This document shows positions 9,657 to 18,312 of a stretch of DNA of 64,000 nt, one piece after another; positions within the stretch are counted from its first letter, which is position 1; each line of letters starts with the position of its first letter. The DNA lies in NCBI GenBank assembly GCA_022548915.1, contig JAKZES010000012.1, forward strand, positions 1 to 64,000. Reading direction: 5' to 3'. This stretch comes from Verrucomicrobiaceae bacterium E54 (GTDB lineage Bacteria; Verrucomicrobiota; Verrucomicrobiia; Verrucomicrobiales; Akkermansiaceae). Made by a program: the position numbers and the translations under genes. Under the pieces are notes generated by a model. That model ran no database searches. It had not been told where the DNA came from and worked only from the letters and a program-made list of their open reading frames with translations.

Positions 9657-9711
9657 GGACCCATCTTCCCGCATCGCCCGCCACTGTCAATGCGGGGTGG
9701 ATCGACACGCA

Positions 9712-9737
9712 AACGGCCGGGGCGAGGCCCGGCCGTT
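9712..9737 (-). terminator. Terminator of 6-phosphogluconate dehydrogenase gene
   Basis: AACGGCCGGG and CCCGGCCGTT form a perfect 10-bp stem with a 6-base loop. On the minus strand the stem ends in GTTTGCG. It lies 31 bp after the gnd stop. Confidence 0.78.
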
Positions 9738-9768
9738 CGTGGGTTTTCTGAAGCAGCCCTGCGGCCGG

Positions 9769-11202
9769 TCAATCGATCAGTTCGGGCCAGTCTTCGGTGT
9801 GGAAGAACTCACCCTCGGGCTTGTCGAGGCGCTCGTAGGTGTGGGCGCCGAAGAAGTCGCGCTGGGCCTGGAGCAGGTTGGCCGGCAGACGCTCGCTACG
9901 GTAACTGTCGTAGTAGGCCAGCGAGCCGGAAAACGACGGCGTCGGAATCCCGCTGCGCACCGCGAGGGCGACGACCTCGCGCCAGTTCGCCTGCGTCTGG
10001 GTGAGGATGTCGGTGAAGAAGGGCGCGAGCATCAGGTTGGTCAGCCCGGGATCGGCCTCGTAGGCCTCGGTGATGCGGTTGAGGAAGCGGGCCCGGATGA
10101 TGCAGCCGCCGCGCCAGATGCGGGCGATCGCGCCGAGGTCGAGGCCCCACTTCTTGTCGGCGCCGACCTTGGTGATCAGGTCGAGGCCCTGGGCGTAGGA
10201 AACGATCTTCGAGGCGTAGAGCGCGTCGCGCACCATGCCGACCAGCTTTTCCTTCGACACCGAGTCGAGGTCGAACTGGGCGTTGCTGGGGCCGGTGAGG
10301 ATCTTCGAGGCGGCGATCCGCTGGTCGCGCATCGACGAGAGGATGCGGGCCTCGACCGAGCCGCCGATGCACGAGAGCGGCACCGCCTGCTCGACGGCCG
10401 CCATCATCGTCCAGCGGCCGGTACCCTTCTGACCGGCCTTGTCGACGATCAGGTCGACGATGTCCTTTCCGGTCTCCGGGTCCTTTTGCTTGAAGATGTT
10501 GGCGGTGATCTCGATCAGGAACGACTCGAGGTCGCCGGCATTCCAGTCGGCGAAGATGTCGGCGAGTTCCTCGTTCGAGAAGCCGGCGGCCTTGAAGATG
10601 TTGTAGGCCTCGCAGATCAGTTGCATGTCGCCGTACTCGATGCCGTTGTGGACCATCTTGACGAAGTGGCCCGCGCCGCCGGGGCCGATGTGGGTCACGC
10701 AGGGGACTCCGTCGACCTTGGCGGCGATGCTCTCGAAGATCGGCTTCATCACCTCCCAGGTGGAGGGCGGGCCTCCGGGCATGATGGACGGACCCTTGCG
10801 CGCGCCTTCCTCGCCACCGGACACGCCGGCGCCGATGAAGCGGAGGTTCTCCTTCGAGCACCACGCGTCGCGGCGCTCGGTGTCGGTGTAGAGCGAGTTG
10901 CCGCCGTCGATGATGATGTCGTCGTCGTCGAGCAGCGGGATCAGCGACTCGATCACCTTGTCGACCGGTCCCCCGGCCTTGACCATGATCATCACCTTGC
11001 GCGGCTTGGCGAGGGACTGGACGAACTCCTCGAGGGTTTTCAGGCCGACGATCTGCTTGTCCGGGTGGTCGGAGACGAATTTTTCCATCGTCTCGGTGGT
11101 GCGGTTGTACACCGAGACCTTGAAGCCGCGGGATTCCACATTGAGGACGAGGTTTTGGCCCATCACGGCCAGGCCGATGAGGCCGAAGTCACTGTTACTC
11201 AT
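9769..11202 (-). CDS. gnd: 6-phosphogluconate dehydrogenase (decarboxylating)
   Basis: Oxidises and decarboxylates 6-phosphogluconate to ribulose 5-phosphate in the pentose phosphate pathway. The 477-residue length equals that of the long dimeric enzymes. The N-terminal GLAVMGQNL is the Rossmann dinucleotide loop. GVSGGEEGARKGPSIMPGG, GPGGAGHFVKMVHNGIEYGDMQ (catalytic lysine and substrate contacts) and the C-terminal arginine/histidine region are intact. The start at 11202 (MSNSDFGLIGL) gives the usual N terminus; the 28 residues upstream are non-homologous. It is divergent from pgsA with about 100 bp between starts. Confidence 0.95.
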   Translation of the reverse strand: MSNSDFGLIGLAVMGQNLVLNVESRGFKVSVYNRTTETMEKFVSDHPDKQIVGLKTLEEFVQSLAKPRKVMIMVKAGGPVDKVIESLIPLLDDDDIIIDGGNSLYTDTERRDAWCSKENLRFIGAGVSGGEEGARKGPSIMPGGPPSTWEVMKPIFESIAAKVDGVPCVTHIGPGGAGHFVKMVHNGIEYGDMQLICEAYNIFKAAGFSNEELADIFADWNAGDLESFLIEITANIFKQKDPETGKDIVDLIVDKAGQKGTGRWTMMAAVEQAVPLSCIGGSVEARILSSMRDQRIAASKILTGPSNAQFDLDSVSKEKLVGMVRDALYASKIVSYAQGLDLITKVGADKKWGLDLGAIARIWRGGCIIRARFLNRITEAYEADPGLTNLMLAPFFTDILTQTQANWREVVALAVRSGIPTPSFSGSLAYYDSYRSERLPANLLQAQRDFFGAHTYERLDKPEGEFFHTEDWPELID

Positions 11203-11303
11203 AGGTCGAAAAGCTGTATGACAGCTCGCGGGGTTTAGGGGACGGGCGGGCCGGGCGCAACCCCTTGTTGCCATCGGGGCGTGCATTTCCCACAGTCCGG
11301 GCC

Positions 11304-11888
11304 GTGAACCTGCCGAATGCCATCACTTTGTCCCGGTTGGTCCTCACCGCGGTGTTCGTCGTGGCGATGGGTTTCGAGGGCCTCGGCGGGAAAATGACGG
11401 CCCTGGTCAGTTTCTCGGTGGCCGCCGCCACCGACTGGCTCGACGGCTACCTGGCGCGGAAAATGGGGCTGGTCACGCCTCTCGGAAAGCTCCTCGACCC
11501 GCTGGCCGACAAGATTCTGGTCTGCGCCGCCTTCGTCTTCATGTCGGTGGAGGGCTTCGCCCCGGTGTGGGTGACAGCGGTGATCATCGGCCGCGAGTTT
11601 CTGGTGACCGGCCTGCGCCAGATCGCGATCGAGGCGGGTCAGGTCCTCGCGGCGGACAATCTCGGGAAATGGAAGACGACCTTCCAGCTGATCTTCATCA
11701 TCACCGCACTGGTCTGGATGGCCTTTTCGGAAATCACGGAGCGCGGGCCGGTGGCGGAGTTCCTCTGGAAGCTCGCCGACCCTTCGGGCTGGCTGATCCC
11801 CACCTCCTTGTGGCTGGCCCTGGCGCTTACGGTGATTTCCGGCGCCAACTACCTCTGGAGCGGACGGAACCTGCTGCGGACGGACTGA
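11304..11888 (+). CDS. pgsA: CDP-diacylglycerol-glycerol-3-phosphate phosphatidyltransferase
   Basis: Makes phosphatidylglycerol phosphate in the inner membrane, the committed step to phosphatidylglycerol. A GTG start at 11304 gives the characteristic start (NLPNAITLSRLVL). The CDP-alcohol transferase signature D..DG..AR...G...D...D reads in pieces as DWLDGYLAR, then PLGKLLDPLADK (about residues 44-72). Several hydrophobic segments follow, for 194 residues in all. nagA begins 17 bp downstream, so the two are probably one operon, although their pathways are unrelated. Confidence 0.9.
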   Translation: MNLPNAITLSRLVLTAVFVVAMGFEGLGGKMTALVSFSVAAATDWLDGYLARKMGLVTPLGKLLDPLADKILVCAAFVFMSVEGFAPVWVTAVIIGREFLVTGLRQIAIEAGQVLAADNLGKWKTTFQLIFIITALVWMAFSEITERGPVAEFLWKLADPSGWLIPTSLWLALALTVISGANYLWSGRNLLRTD

Positions 11889-11905
11889 AACTTTTCTCCA
11901 AAACC

Positions 11906-13042
11906 ATGAAGACGTTGATTCAGAACACCCACCTGATTTCTCCTGATCGGGAAATCGAACAGGCTTCATTGATGATCGAGGACGGCCGGATTTCGGCGGT
12001 GATCGAGGATGGTTCGGCACCGCCGGCGGATCGCGTGATCGATGCCGCCGGCCGGATGGCGATGCCCGGCTTTTTCGACATCCACTCGCACGGCGCCGAT
12101 CGCCACGATGTCTGCGACGACGACCTGCAGGGCATCCGCCACATCGCCGAGCGCAAGCTGCGCGAGGGCGTGACGACCTGGCTGCCGACCACGCTGACCC
12201 AGCCGAAGGAAAAGCTGCAGAGCATCGTGGGCACGGTGGCGGAGTACATCGCCGACCCGAGCTTCACGCGGTGTCCGGGGCTGCATGTCGAGGGACCCTT
12301 CATCAACGTCGAGAAGGCCGGGGCACAGAATCCCGAGTTCGTGCGCGAGCCGGATTTCGAGGAGCTGGCGGCGCTCCACGCGATCGCGCCGGCCCTGATC
12401 GTCTCGGTCGCGCCCGACGTTCCCGGTGCCGTGGATTTCATCCGCCAGGCTGCCGGTGCCGGGATCACCTGCTCGGCCGCCCACACCGCGGCGACCTGCG
12501 CCCAGGTGATGGAGGCCAAGGACGCCGGACTGCGGCACCTGACCCATTTCGGCAACGCGATGACCCCGCTGCACCACCGGGAGATCGGCGTCGTCGGTGC
12601 CGGTCTGCTCGACGACTCCCTGATGATCGAGCTGATCTGTGACACCATCCACCTCTGCCCGGACATGCTGAAGATGCTTTTCGAGCGGGTGGACATCGAC
12701 CGCTTGATGATCATCACCGACTCGATGGCCGCGTCGTGGATCGATCACGGCGAGGTGATGCTCGGTGGCCTGGAAGTCGTGGTGAAGGACGGGGCCGCCC
12801 GCCTCAAGCAGGGCGGGGCGCTCGCCGGCTCGGCGCTGCGTTTCAACCACGGCCTGCGGCACGTGGCGGAAATCACCGGCATGCCGCTGCACCAGCTCGT
12901 CAAGGCGACCTCGTGGAACCAGGCCCGCTCGCTGGGTCTGGAGGGTTTCGGGAAACTCGAGCCGGGATTCCATGCGGACATCGTGCTGCTTGATCCGGAC
13001 TTCGGCGTCTGGAAGACCCTGGTCGGTGGCGAGGAGAGGTAG
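11906..13042 (+). CDS. nagA: N-acetylglucosamine-6-phosphate deacetylase
   Basis: Removes the acetyl group from GlcNAc 6-phosphate during amino-sugar catabolism or cell-wall recycling. The 378-residue amidohydrolase has DIHSHGAD (H60, H62), HVEGPF with the metal-binding glutamate, AHTAAT and HFGNAM with metal histidines, and ITDSMAAS with the catalytic aspartate. The start at 11906 (MKTLIQNTHLISPD) gives the small N-terminal beta domain of the family; longer upstream frames overlap pgsA. No nagB or transporter lies beside it, so a recycling role is possible. Confidence 0.92.
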   Translation: MKTLIQNTHLISPDREIEQASLMIEDGRISAVIEDGSAPPADRVIDAAGRMAMPGFFDIHSHGADRHDVCDDDLQGIRHIAERKLREGVTTWLPTTLTQPKEKLQSIVGTVAEYIADPSFTRCPGLHVEGPFINVEKAGAQNPEFVREPDFEELAALHAIAPALIVSVAPDVPGAVDFIRQAAGAGITCSAAHTAATCAQVMEAKDAGLRHLTHFGNAMTPLHHREIGVVGAGLLDDSLMIELICDTIHLCPDMLKMLFERVDIDRLMIITDSMAASWIDHGEVMLGGLEVVVKDGAARLKQGGALAGSALRFNHGLRHVAEITGMPLHQLVKATSWNQARSLGLEGFGKLEPGFHADIVLLDPDFGVWKTLVGGEER

Positions 13043-13046
13043 GGGG

Positions 13047-13158
13047 GCGATGATGAAATCGGCACCGCCCGGTCACCCGGCCCCGCGCCGTCCGGGAGGG
13101 GCGCACCGCACCCGCATTCTCCATCGATTTCCCTGCGCATGCCGATTTCATAATCGGC
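13047..13158. repeat. Inverted pair of the GCCGATTTCATAATCGGC repeat
   Basis: GCGATGATGAAATCGGC (13047-13063) and GCCGATTTCATAATCGGC (13141-13158) are inverted copies of one element about 77 bp apart. The second is itself a hairpin, and its extension to 13165 matches bases 2-26 of the window. The unit fills most of the gap between nagA and trpE. Two inverted palindromes about 80 bp apart is the layout of a REP doublet (REPIN). Confidence 0.5.
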
Positions 13159-13213
13159 GCTCCTCTTCCCCGAGGCTTGCACCCGGAGCCTTCCCGGGCA
13201 CACTCCGCCGCAG

Positions 13214-14710
13214 GTGAAGCCGATCCCGATCGAACCGTCGCTCGAGGAGTTCGCCGAGCTGTCGAAGCAGGGCAATGTCGTCCCGCTCTACACGCAGCTC
13301 GCCGCGGACTTCGAGACGCCCCTGTCCGCGTACCTCAAGGTGCGCGACGGGCGGGCGTCCTTCCTGCTGGAAAGTGCCGAGAGCACCGACAAGAGCGGGC
13401 GATGGTCCATCCTCGGCAGCGGCCCGCGCCGCATCATCGAGGCCCGCGGCAAGGAAATCACGGTCCGTGAGGATGGGGAGGCGACCACCGAGACGGTCGG
13501 CGACGACGTGCTGGCCGCCCTCGAGCGCCACATGGCACCCTACAAGCCGGTCGTCCATGGCAACCTGCCACCCTTCTGCGGCGGACTCGTCGGCTACCTC
13601 GCCTACGATGCGGTCCGCCAGTTCGAGCCGACCATTTCCGAGCCGCCGGCGGATCAGCTCGGCGTGCCGGACGCCGTCTTCATGCTGGCCGACACCCTGG
13701 TGGTCTTCGACCAGAAGCTGCGCCGCGTCCAGGTCATCGCCAATGCGATCCTCGATGAGCACGAGGACCCCGAGCACGCCTACGTCGCCGCCCGCGAGCG
13801 GATCGCGGCCATGGTCGAGATGCTCAACCGTCCGCTCCACGTGCCGGCCCTGAACGGTCTCGCCGCGGTCGAGCCGGGCGAGGCCGCCAGCAACACGACC
13901 CAGGCCGAATACGAGGCCATGGTGCTCCGCGGAAAGGAATACATCGCGGCCGGCGACGTCTTCCAGTTCGTGCCGAGCCAGAGGTTTGAGACGCCGTTCA
14001 CCCGGTCGGCGGTCGACCTCTACCGCTCGCTGCGCCACGTCAATCCCTCGCCCTACATGTTCATCCTCGAACTCGAGGGCTTCTCGCTGGTCGGCAGCTC
14101 GCCCGAGGTCCACGTGCGCTCGATCGAGGGCCGCATCGACATCCGCCCGATCGCCGGCACGCGCTGGCGCGGGAAAACCCCGGAGGAGGATGATGCGCTG
14201 GCCGCCGACCTGCTCGCCGACCCGAAGGAGCGGGCCGAGCACCTGATGCTGGTGGATCTTGCCCGCAACGACGTCGGCCGCATCGCCGCCCACGGCAGCG
14301 TGGTCGTGGATGATTTCATGATCGTCGAGCGCTACAGCCACGTGATGCACATCGTGTCGAACGTGCATGGCACGCTGGCACCCGGCCACAGCGCCTACGA
14401 CGTGCTGCGCGCGACCTTCCCGGCGGGCACCGTCTCGGGTGCCCCGAAAATCCGGGCCATGCAGATCATCAACGAGCTCGAGAAGTCCAAGCGGGGCGCC
14501 TATGCCGGGGCGGTCGGCTACTTCGGCTTCGACGGTTCCCACGATTCCTGCATCACCCTGCGCACCTGCCTGCTCAAGGACGGCAAGGCCTACGTCCAGG
14601 CCGGTGCCGGCGTGGTGGCCGACTCCGACCCGACCTACGAGTACAACGAGACGGTCAACAAGGCGAAGGGCATGCTCCGCGCCATCGCCCTCGCCGAAAC
14701 CCTCGACTGA
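13214..14710 (+). CDS. trpE: Anthranilate synthase component I
   Basis: Converts chorismate to anthranilate with ammonia from component II, the first step of tryptophan synthesis. It starts at a GTG ([12 protein letters not shown]). The N-terminal domain carries the inhibitor-site motif LLESAE (about 52-57), expected to bind tryptophan. The C-terminal chorismate-binding domain shows [55 protein letters not shown] and [11 protein letters not shown], all in order. Its 498 residues are standard. trpG follows after 55 bp. Confidence 0.96.
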   Translation: MKPIPIEPSLEEFAELSKQGNVVPLYTQLAADFETPLSAYLKVRDGRASFLLESAESTDKSGRWSILGSGPRRIIEARGKEITVREDGEATTETVGDDVLAALERHMAPYKPVVHGNLPPFCGGLVGYLAYDAVRQFEPTISEPPADQLGVPDAVFMLADTLVVFDQKLRRVQVIANAILDEHEDPEHAYVAARERIAAMVEMLNRPLHVPALNGLAAVEPGEAASNTTQAEYEAMVLRGKEYIAAGDVFQFVPSQRFETPFTRSAVDLYRSLRHVNPSPYMFILELEGFSLVGSSPEVHVRSIEGRIDIRPIAGTRWRGKTPEEDDALAADLLADPKERAEHLMLVDLARNDVGRIAAHGSVVVDDFMIVERYSHVMHIVSNVHGTLAPGHSAYDVLRATFPAGTVSGAPKIRAMQIINELEKSKRGAYAGAVGYFGFDGSHDSCITLRTCLLKDGKAYVQAGAGVVADSDPTYEYNETVNKAKGMLRAIALAETLD

Positions 14711-14740
14711 AGTTCCAAGTAAGAAGTTCCAAGTTCCAAA
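14709..14740 (+). repeat. Short direct repeat in the trpE-trpG gap
   Basis: GAAGTTCCAAGT occurs at 14709-14720 and again at 14723-14734, followed by TCCAAA. The first copy overlaps the trpE stop. The gap has no hairpin. Confidence 0.5.
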
Positions 14741-14765
14741 CTCAGAGCGCCGAACTCCCGCGACC

Positions 14766-15329
14766 ATGTTGCTGATCATCGACAACTACGACTCCTTCAC
14801 CTACAACCTCGTCCAGTATTTCGGCGAGTTGGGGGTGGAGATGAAGGTGGTGCGCAACGACGCGCTCGACGTCGAAGGGGTCAAGGCGCTGGGTCCCGAG
14901 CGGATCTGCATTTCGCCCGGCCCGTGCACGCCGAACGAAGCCGGCATCTCCTGCGACGTGATCCGTGAACTGGGTGCAAGTACGCCGATCCTCGGAGTTT
15001 GCCTCGGCCACCAGTCGATCGGCCAGGTGTATGGCGGCGACGTGGTGCGGGCCGACCGGTTGATGCACGGCAAAACCTCGCCCATCCTGCACCAGGGCGG
15101 CAGTGTCTTCGCCGGGCTGCCGAGCCCCTTCGAGGCGACGCGCTACCACTCGCTGATCGTGAAGCGGGACACGCTGCCGGATTGCCTCGAGATCACGGCC
15201 TGGACCGGGGAGGGGGAGATCATGGGCCTGCGCCACAAGCAGGATCCGGTCCACGGCGTCCAGTTCCACCCCGAGTCCATCCTCACCGAGCAGGGGAAGA
15301 AGATGCTGGAGAACTTTCTGAGGTTCTAG
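14766..15329 (+). CDS. trpG: Anthranilate synthase component II (glutamine amidotransferase)
   Basis: Releases ammonia from glutamine for TrpE. The 187-residue class I amidotransferase has the nucleophile C79 in GVCLGHQ, the catalytic histidine and glutamate in QFHPESI near the C terminus, and the oxyanion region SPGPCTP (50-56). Start 14766 ([15 protein letters not shown]) is the universal family N terminus. In some bacteria the same subunit serves p-aminobenzoate synthase. Being next to trpE, the tryptophan role is primary. Confidence 0.95.
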   Translation: MLLIIDNYDSFTYNLVQYFGELGVEMKVVRNDALDVEGVKALGPERICISPGPCTPNEAGISCDVIRELGASTPILGVCLGHQSIGQVYGGDVVRADRLMHGKTSPILHQGGSVFAGLPSPFEATRYHSLIVKRDTLPDCLEITAWTGEGEIMGLRHKQDPVHGVQFHPESILTEQGKKMLENFLRF

Positions 15330-15406
15330 AGTGGGCTACCTTACAGAGGAGCTATGATCTACCAGAGCTGGATCCTGCAACCTACCACGGATTGGGGGGG
15401 TTAAAC

Positions 15407-15449
15407 GGATTGCGCAGATTTTCTGGTCTCTGGTTAATCTGCGCAATCC
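15407..15449. repeat. Perfect 14-bp inverted repeat between convergent trpG and ACT gene
   Basis: GGATTGCGCAGATT (15407-15420) and AATCTGCGCAATCC (15436-15449) surround a 15-base loop. Weaker inverted similarity extends outward (about 15385-15470), broken by an inserted GTTAAAC. It probably acts as a bidirectional terminator. The sequence looks like a dispersed intergenic repeat rather than a simple GC hairpin. Confidence 0.6.
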
Positions 15450-15496
15450 CCCTAATCTGCGGTTTCTAAAACTACCAGTTACACTAACGAGGCTAC

Positions 15497-16006
15497 CTAC
15501 TCCACCGTCACCGAGAGATCGGCGCCGAGATTTTCGATGGCGGCGATCAGGTCGCTGGATGACAGCCCCTCGGGCAAGGCGACGGTGCCCCGGGCCTGGA
15601 AGATGGGGTGTCCGGCCATGGGTGCGCTCTCGAGGGTCGTCTGGAGTTCCTCGAGATTCGCCCCGGTCGCGGCGATCGCCGCCGAAAGCTCGCGGACAAT
15701 GCCGGGTCGGTCGTTGCCGACGACCTCGAGCTTCACCAACTCGACCTCGGGGGTGGATGCGGGTTCTTCGCGGGTCGCCTGGATCGAGACCCCTTCGAGG
15801 GACTCGAGCGCCTTGATCAGGGCATCGGCACGGTCGTCCGGGCATTCGACCCGGAGGATGCCGGCGAAGTGCCCCGCGAGGCGGGCCATCCGGCTTTCGA
15901 GCCAGTTGCCGTCATGGGCGGCGACGGTTTCGGACAGGGCCTTCACGATCCCCGGGCGATCCGGAGCGAGGACGGTCAATACGACGCAAGCATTCATCAG
16001 CCCCAT
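15497..16006 (-). CDS. Tandem ACT-domain protein (GcvR-like)
   Basis: A 169-residue protein made of two ACT domains. The first starts VVLTVLAPDRPGIVKALSETVAAHDGN; the second starts LEVVGNDRPGIVRELSAAIAATGAN. Both have the DRPGIV ligand-binding loop. This is the layout of the glycine cleavage repressor-like group, which acts through ligand sensing or protein contact and not by direct DNA binding. There is no catalytic domain. The ligand is unknown; an amino acid is likely. Start 16006 is used; 15997 is equally possible. A TCCCGA/TCGGGA hairpin lies upstream at 16040-16057. Confidence 0.8.
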   Translation of the reverse strand: MGLMNACVVLTVLAPDRPGIVKALSETVAAHDGNWLESRMARLAGHFAGILRVECPDDRADALIKALESLEGVSIQATREEPASTPEVELVKLEVVGNDRPGIVRELSAAIAATGANLEELQTTLESAPMAGHPIFQARGTVALPEGLSSSDLIAAIENLGADLSVTVE

Positions 16007-16039
16007 CAAGCATCGCCCGTCGGTCCGCGTCAGGTCTTT

Positions 16040-16057
16040 TCCCGAAAGAAATCGGGA
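16040..16057 (-). promoter_or_regulatory. Leader hairpin upstream of the ACT-domain gene
   Basis: TCCCGA and TCGGGA form a perfect 6-bp stem with a 6-base A-rich loop, 34 bp before the ACT gene start on its strand. It could be a leader hairpin or a protein-binding dyad; no T-run supports a terminator. Confidence 0.3.
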
Positions 16058-16100
16058 GCGGAGCCAATGTTTAAGATAAATTGATCATTGACCCTGCCGT

Positions 16101-16661
16101 ATGTTTGTTCGTATTTTTGAAGCAATCAGACAGGCGATGATTCTCCCCAATGATCTTCATCCGCTCCCGGTCTCCTCCGACGAGTTGGATTCCCATGTGG
16201 ATCGTGCTCCCCAAGGGTTCGTGAACGAGTCCGCGGTGCGCCATCTGCTCGTTGGGCCGCTGACGGTGGGCCATGCGACCAACTGCTACCGCGGCCGGGA
16301 CGGGGAGTTTGCCGGAACGGTGGAGGAATCGCCCTTCGTCTCGCTGGCGATCGCCGAGTTGCATGAGGAGGAGCCCGCCAAAGCCTTTGGGGCCCCGGCC
16401 GGCGAGCCCCGGACAGCGCGGCGGGCCGCGCCGCCGAGGCCACGCCGCCGCGAGCCGCTCGACGCCGCGCCCTCGACCCGCCCCTGGGTGATCTCCGCCG
16501 CCATGCTGATGGTGGGTTTCTTCGTGGGTAACGTGATTTTCGCGCTGCAGAATCCGATTGCAAAAGATCCGCCGGCTCCCGTGGTGCCCACCGCGCTGCA
16601 GGCCCCGTCGCCCGAAGAAGCCGGTCCGGCGCTGGTATCGGCGCATTCGACACTGCCCTGA
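16101..16661 (+). CDS. Hypothetical protein with one membrane segment
   Basis: A 186-residue protein of unknown function. Residues 1-90 are soluble-like. A proline/arginine-rich linker (about 95-125) follows, then a single hydrophobic helix (WVISAAMLMVGFFVGNVIF, about 128-146), then a short proline-rich tail. This predicts a one-pass membrane protein with the larger domain in the cytoplasm. Start 16137 (MILPNDLHPL) is an alternative. It sits between the ACT-domain gene (divergent) and purU, which starts 30 bp downstream. I recognise no family. Confidence 0.55.
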   Translation: MFVRIFEAIRQAMILPNDLHPLPVSSDELDSHVDRAPQGFVNESAVRHLLVGPLTVGHATNCYRGRDGEFAGTVEESPFVSLAIAELHEEEPAKAFGAPAGEPRTARRAAPPRPRRREPLDAAPSTRPWVISAAMLMVGFFVGNVIFALQNPIAKDPPAPVVPTALQAPSPEEAGPALVSAHSTLP

Positions 16662-16691
16662 GGCTTGGCAATCGCCGGTAGGTGGGTCTGA

Positions 16692-17564
16692 ATGCCGCCC
16701 GCCATGGCCCGACCCGGACTGATCCTCAAGCTGAGCTGCCCCGATCAGCCCGGCATTGTCGCCAAAGTCTCGAACTACGTCGCGAGCTATTCGGGCAACC
16801 TCGTCGAGTTCGCGCAGTTCTCCGACAAGCTGAGCTCGCGATTCTTTGCGCGCCTGGAGATCGAGACCAGCGGCCTCGAAGTCGAGGTCGGCGACTTCAT
16901 CGATGGTTTCGGCACCCTGGGCCGGGCGCTGGATGCCCAGTGGCATTTCCGCCGCCTGCCCTACAAGATGCGCACGGCGGTGCTGGTGACCAAGACCGAC
17001 CACTGCCTGCGCGAGATCCTGTGGCGCACCGAACTCGGCGAAATGCCGGTCGAGATCACCTCGGTGATCGGCAACCGTGACGACTGCCGCCCGGTCGCCG
17101 AGCAATCGGGGCTGCCCTTTCACCACATCGAAATGGCGGGTGAAGCCAAGGCCGCGGGCTTCGAGAGGATCCGGGCGATTCTTGCCGACGAAGATGTCGA
17201 ACTGGTCGTGCTCGCCCGCTTCATGCAGATCCTCCCGGAGGATTTCTGCCGCGACTACGAGGGCCGCATCCTCAACATCCACCACAGCTTCCTGCCGGCC
17301 TTCATCGGGGCCAATCCCTACCGCCAGGCCTACGAACGCGGCGTGAAGCTCATCGGGGCCACCTGCCACTACGTCACCAGCGATCTCGATGCGGGTCCGA
17401 TCGTCGAGCAGCAGGTCGAGCACGTGCAGCACTTCCACTCGCCGCAGGACCTGGTGCGCCTCGGGCGCGATTGCGAGCGTGCGGCCCTGGCGCGTGGCAT
17501 CCGCTACCACGTGAACGACCGCACGATCATCGATGGCAACCGGGCGATTGTCTTTCCGGATTGA
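16692..17564 (+). CDS. purU: Formyltetrahydrofolate deformylase
   Basis: Hydrolyses 10-formyl-tetrahydrofolate to formate and tetrahydrofolate, balancing the one-carbon pool and supplying formate for purine synthesis. The N-terminal ACT domain (LKLSCPDQPGIVAKVSNYV, about 9-27) is followed by the formyltransferase fold with ILNIHHSFLPAF (catalytic Asn and His) and ATCHYVTSDLDAGPI (catalytic Asp). Its 290 residues match the family. The last 38 bases overlap the 3' end of the convergent GNAT gene. Confidence 0.94.
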   Translation: MPPAMARPGLILKLSCPDQPGIVAKVSNYVASYSGNLVEFAQFSDKLSSRFFARLEIETSGLEVEVGDFIDGFGTLGRALDAQWHFRRLPYKMRTAVLVTKTDHCLREILWRTELGEMPVEITSVIGNRDDCRPVAEQSGLPFHHIEMAGEAKAAGFERIRAILADEDVELVVLARFMQILPEDFCRDYEGRILNIHHSFLPAFIGANPYRQAYERGVKLIGATCHYVTSDLDAGPIVEQQVEHVQHFHSPQDLVRLGRDCERAALARGIRYHVNDRTIIDGNRAIVFPD

Positions 17565-18000
17565 GCTGTCGCCGCATCCGGCGGTGGGGAATGCCGACTT
17601 CGGTGAATTCGGGGCCTTCTTCCCGGAAGCCGCACTTTTGGTAGAAGCCGAGCACCGGTTTCCGGGCGTGCAGCACCACCTGCCCGATTCCTTCGGAGGC
17701 AAGTCTGGCCAGGACCCCCTCAAGCAGGGCCCTGCCGAGTCCCATCCCGGCGAGATCGGGTTCCACCCACATCTGGCGCAACCGCACTTCCCCCGGCTCC
17801 GTGGCCCTGGCCACGACCCCGGCCAGGGGACGGCCATGGTCCAGAATCACAAAGTGGCGCTGGGATTGCTCGCCCCGGGTGTCTTCCTCGGTGAGCCGCA
17901 ATCCGAGCGGCTGTCGCAGGATCCGGTTACGGGCCTCCAGCGTGGCGAGATGGATGTCGCCGCCGTGCTCGATTTCCTGAATGGACGGCTGCCGGGGCAT
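17527..18000 (-). CDS. GNAT-family N-acetyltransferase
   Basis: About 157 residues. The acetyl-CoA loop is visible in VEPDLAGMGLGRALLEGVLARL, matching the RxxGxG-type pattern in divergent form. The late segment VVLHARKPVLGFYQKCGFREEGPEF is the usual strand-helix with Tyr as likely general acid. It resembles the ElaA-like branch; the acceptor is unknown. Start 18000 (MPRQPS) is used because residues upstream to 18033 are not family-like, but 18033 is possible. Its tail overlaps purU on the other strand. Confidence 0.8.
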   Translation of the reverse strand: MPRQPSIQEIEHGGDIHLATLEARNRILRQPLGLRLTEEDTRGEQSQRHFVILDHGRPLAGVVARATEPGEVRLRQMWVEPDLAGMGLGRALLEGVLARLASEGIGQVVLHARKPVLGFYQKCGFREEGPEFTEVGIPHRRMRRQLNPERQSPGCHR

Positions 18001-18090
18001 GAGGGTTTCCGGTTTGGAGAACCATCGACCCAATCGGGGGCTTTACAAGAGGCGAGGGGTTGCTAAAACCCGCGCCCCGTCCAACGGGAC

Positions 18091-18107
18091 AACGGAGAGA
18101 TGGCTGA
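18091..18107 (+). repeat. Duplicated 5' end of tRNA-Ser
   Basis: AACGGAGAGATGGCTGA is identical to 18218-18234, covering the 5' acceptor strand and start of the D-arm of the tRNA-Ser gene. What follows is not a tRNA: it folds as GCTGAAC/GTTCAGC with no T-arm. A remnant from duplication, or a partial tRNA left by a recombination event. Confidence 0.6.
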
Positions 18108-18220
18108 ACACGCTTGCCGCGTTCAGCGGCTTTCCACATATTCGCGAAGCGCTGTCTGGTGTGGTCTTGCCGAAGGCGAGACAATCCGGGAACCGGACGA
18201 AAGGCAGCACGGAGTGAAAC

Positions 18221-18312
18221 GGAGAGATGGCTGAGTCCGGTCGAAGGCACTCGACTCGAAATCGAGCGTGGCAGTGATGTCACCGTGGGTTCGAATCCCA
18301 CTCTCTCCGCCA
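18221..18312 (+). tRNA. tRNA-Ser (CGA anticodon)
   Basis: The acceptor stem GGAGAGA (18221-18227) pairs with TCTCTCC (18302-18308), followed by discriminator G and an encoded CCA. The anticodon stem CTCGA/TCGAG holds loop CTCGAAA with anticodon CGA at 18257-18259. A long variable arm is typical of class II tRNA. The T-arm is GTGGG-TTCGAAT-CCCAC. It reads UCG codons. It lies at the edge of the accessory carbohydrate region. Confidence 0.96.

Noticed and set aside
18094-18217. A second tRNA-Ser gene
   Set aside because: Only the first 14 bases match. No anticodon stem, T-arm or acceptor 3' strand can be formed.
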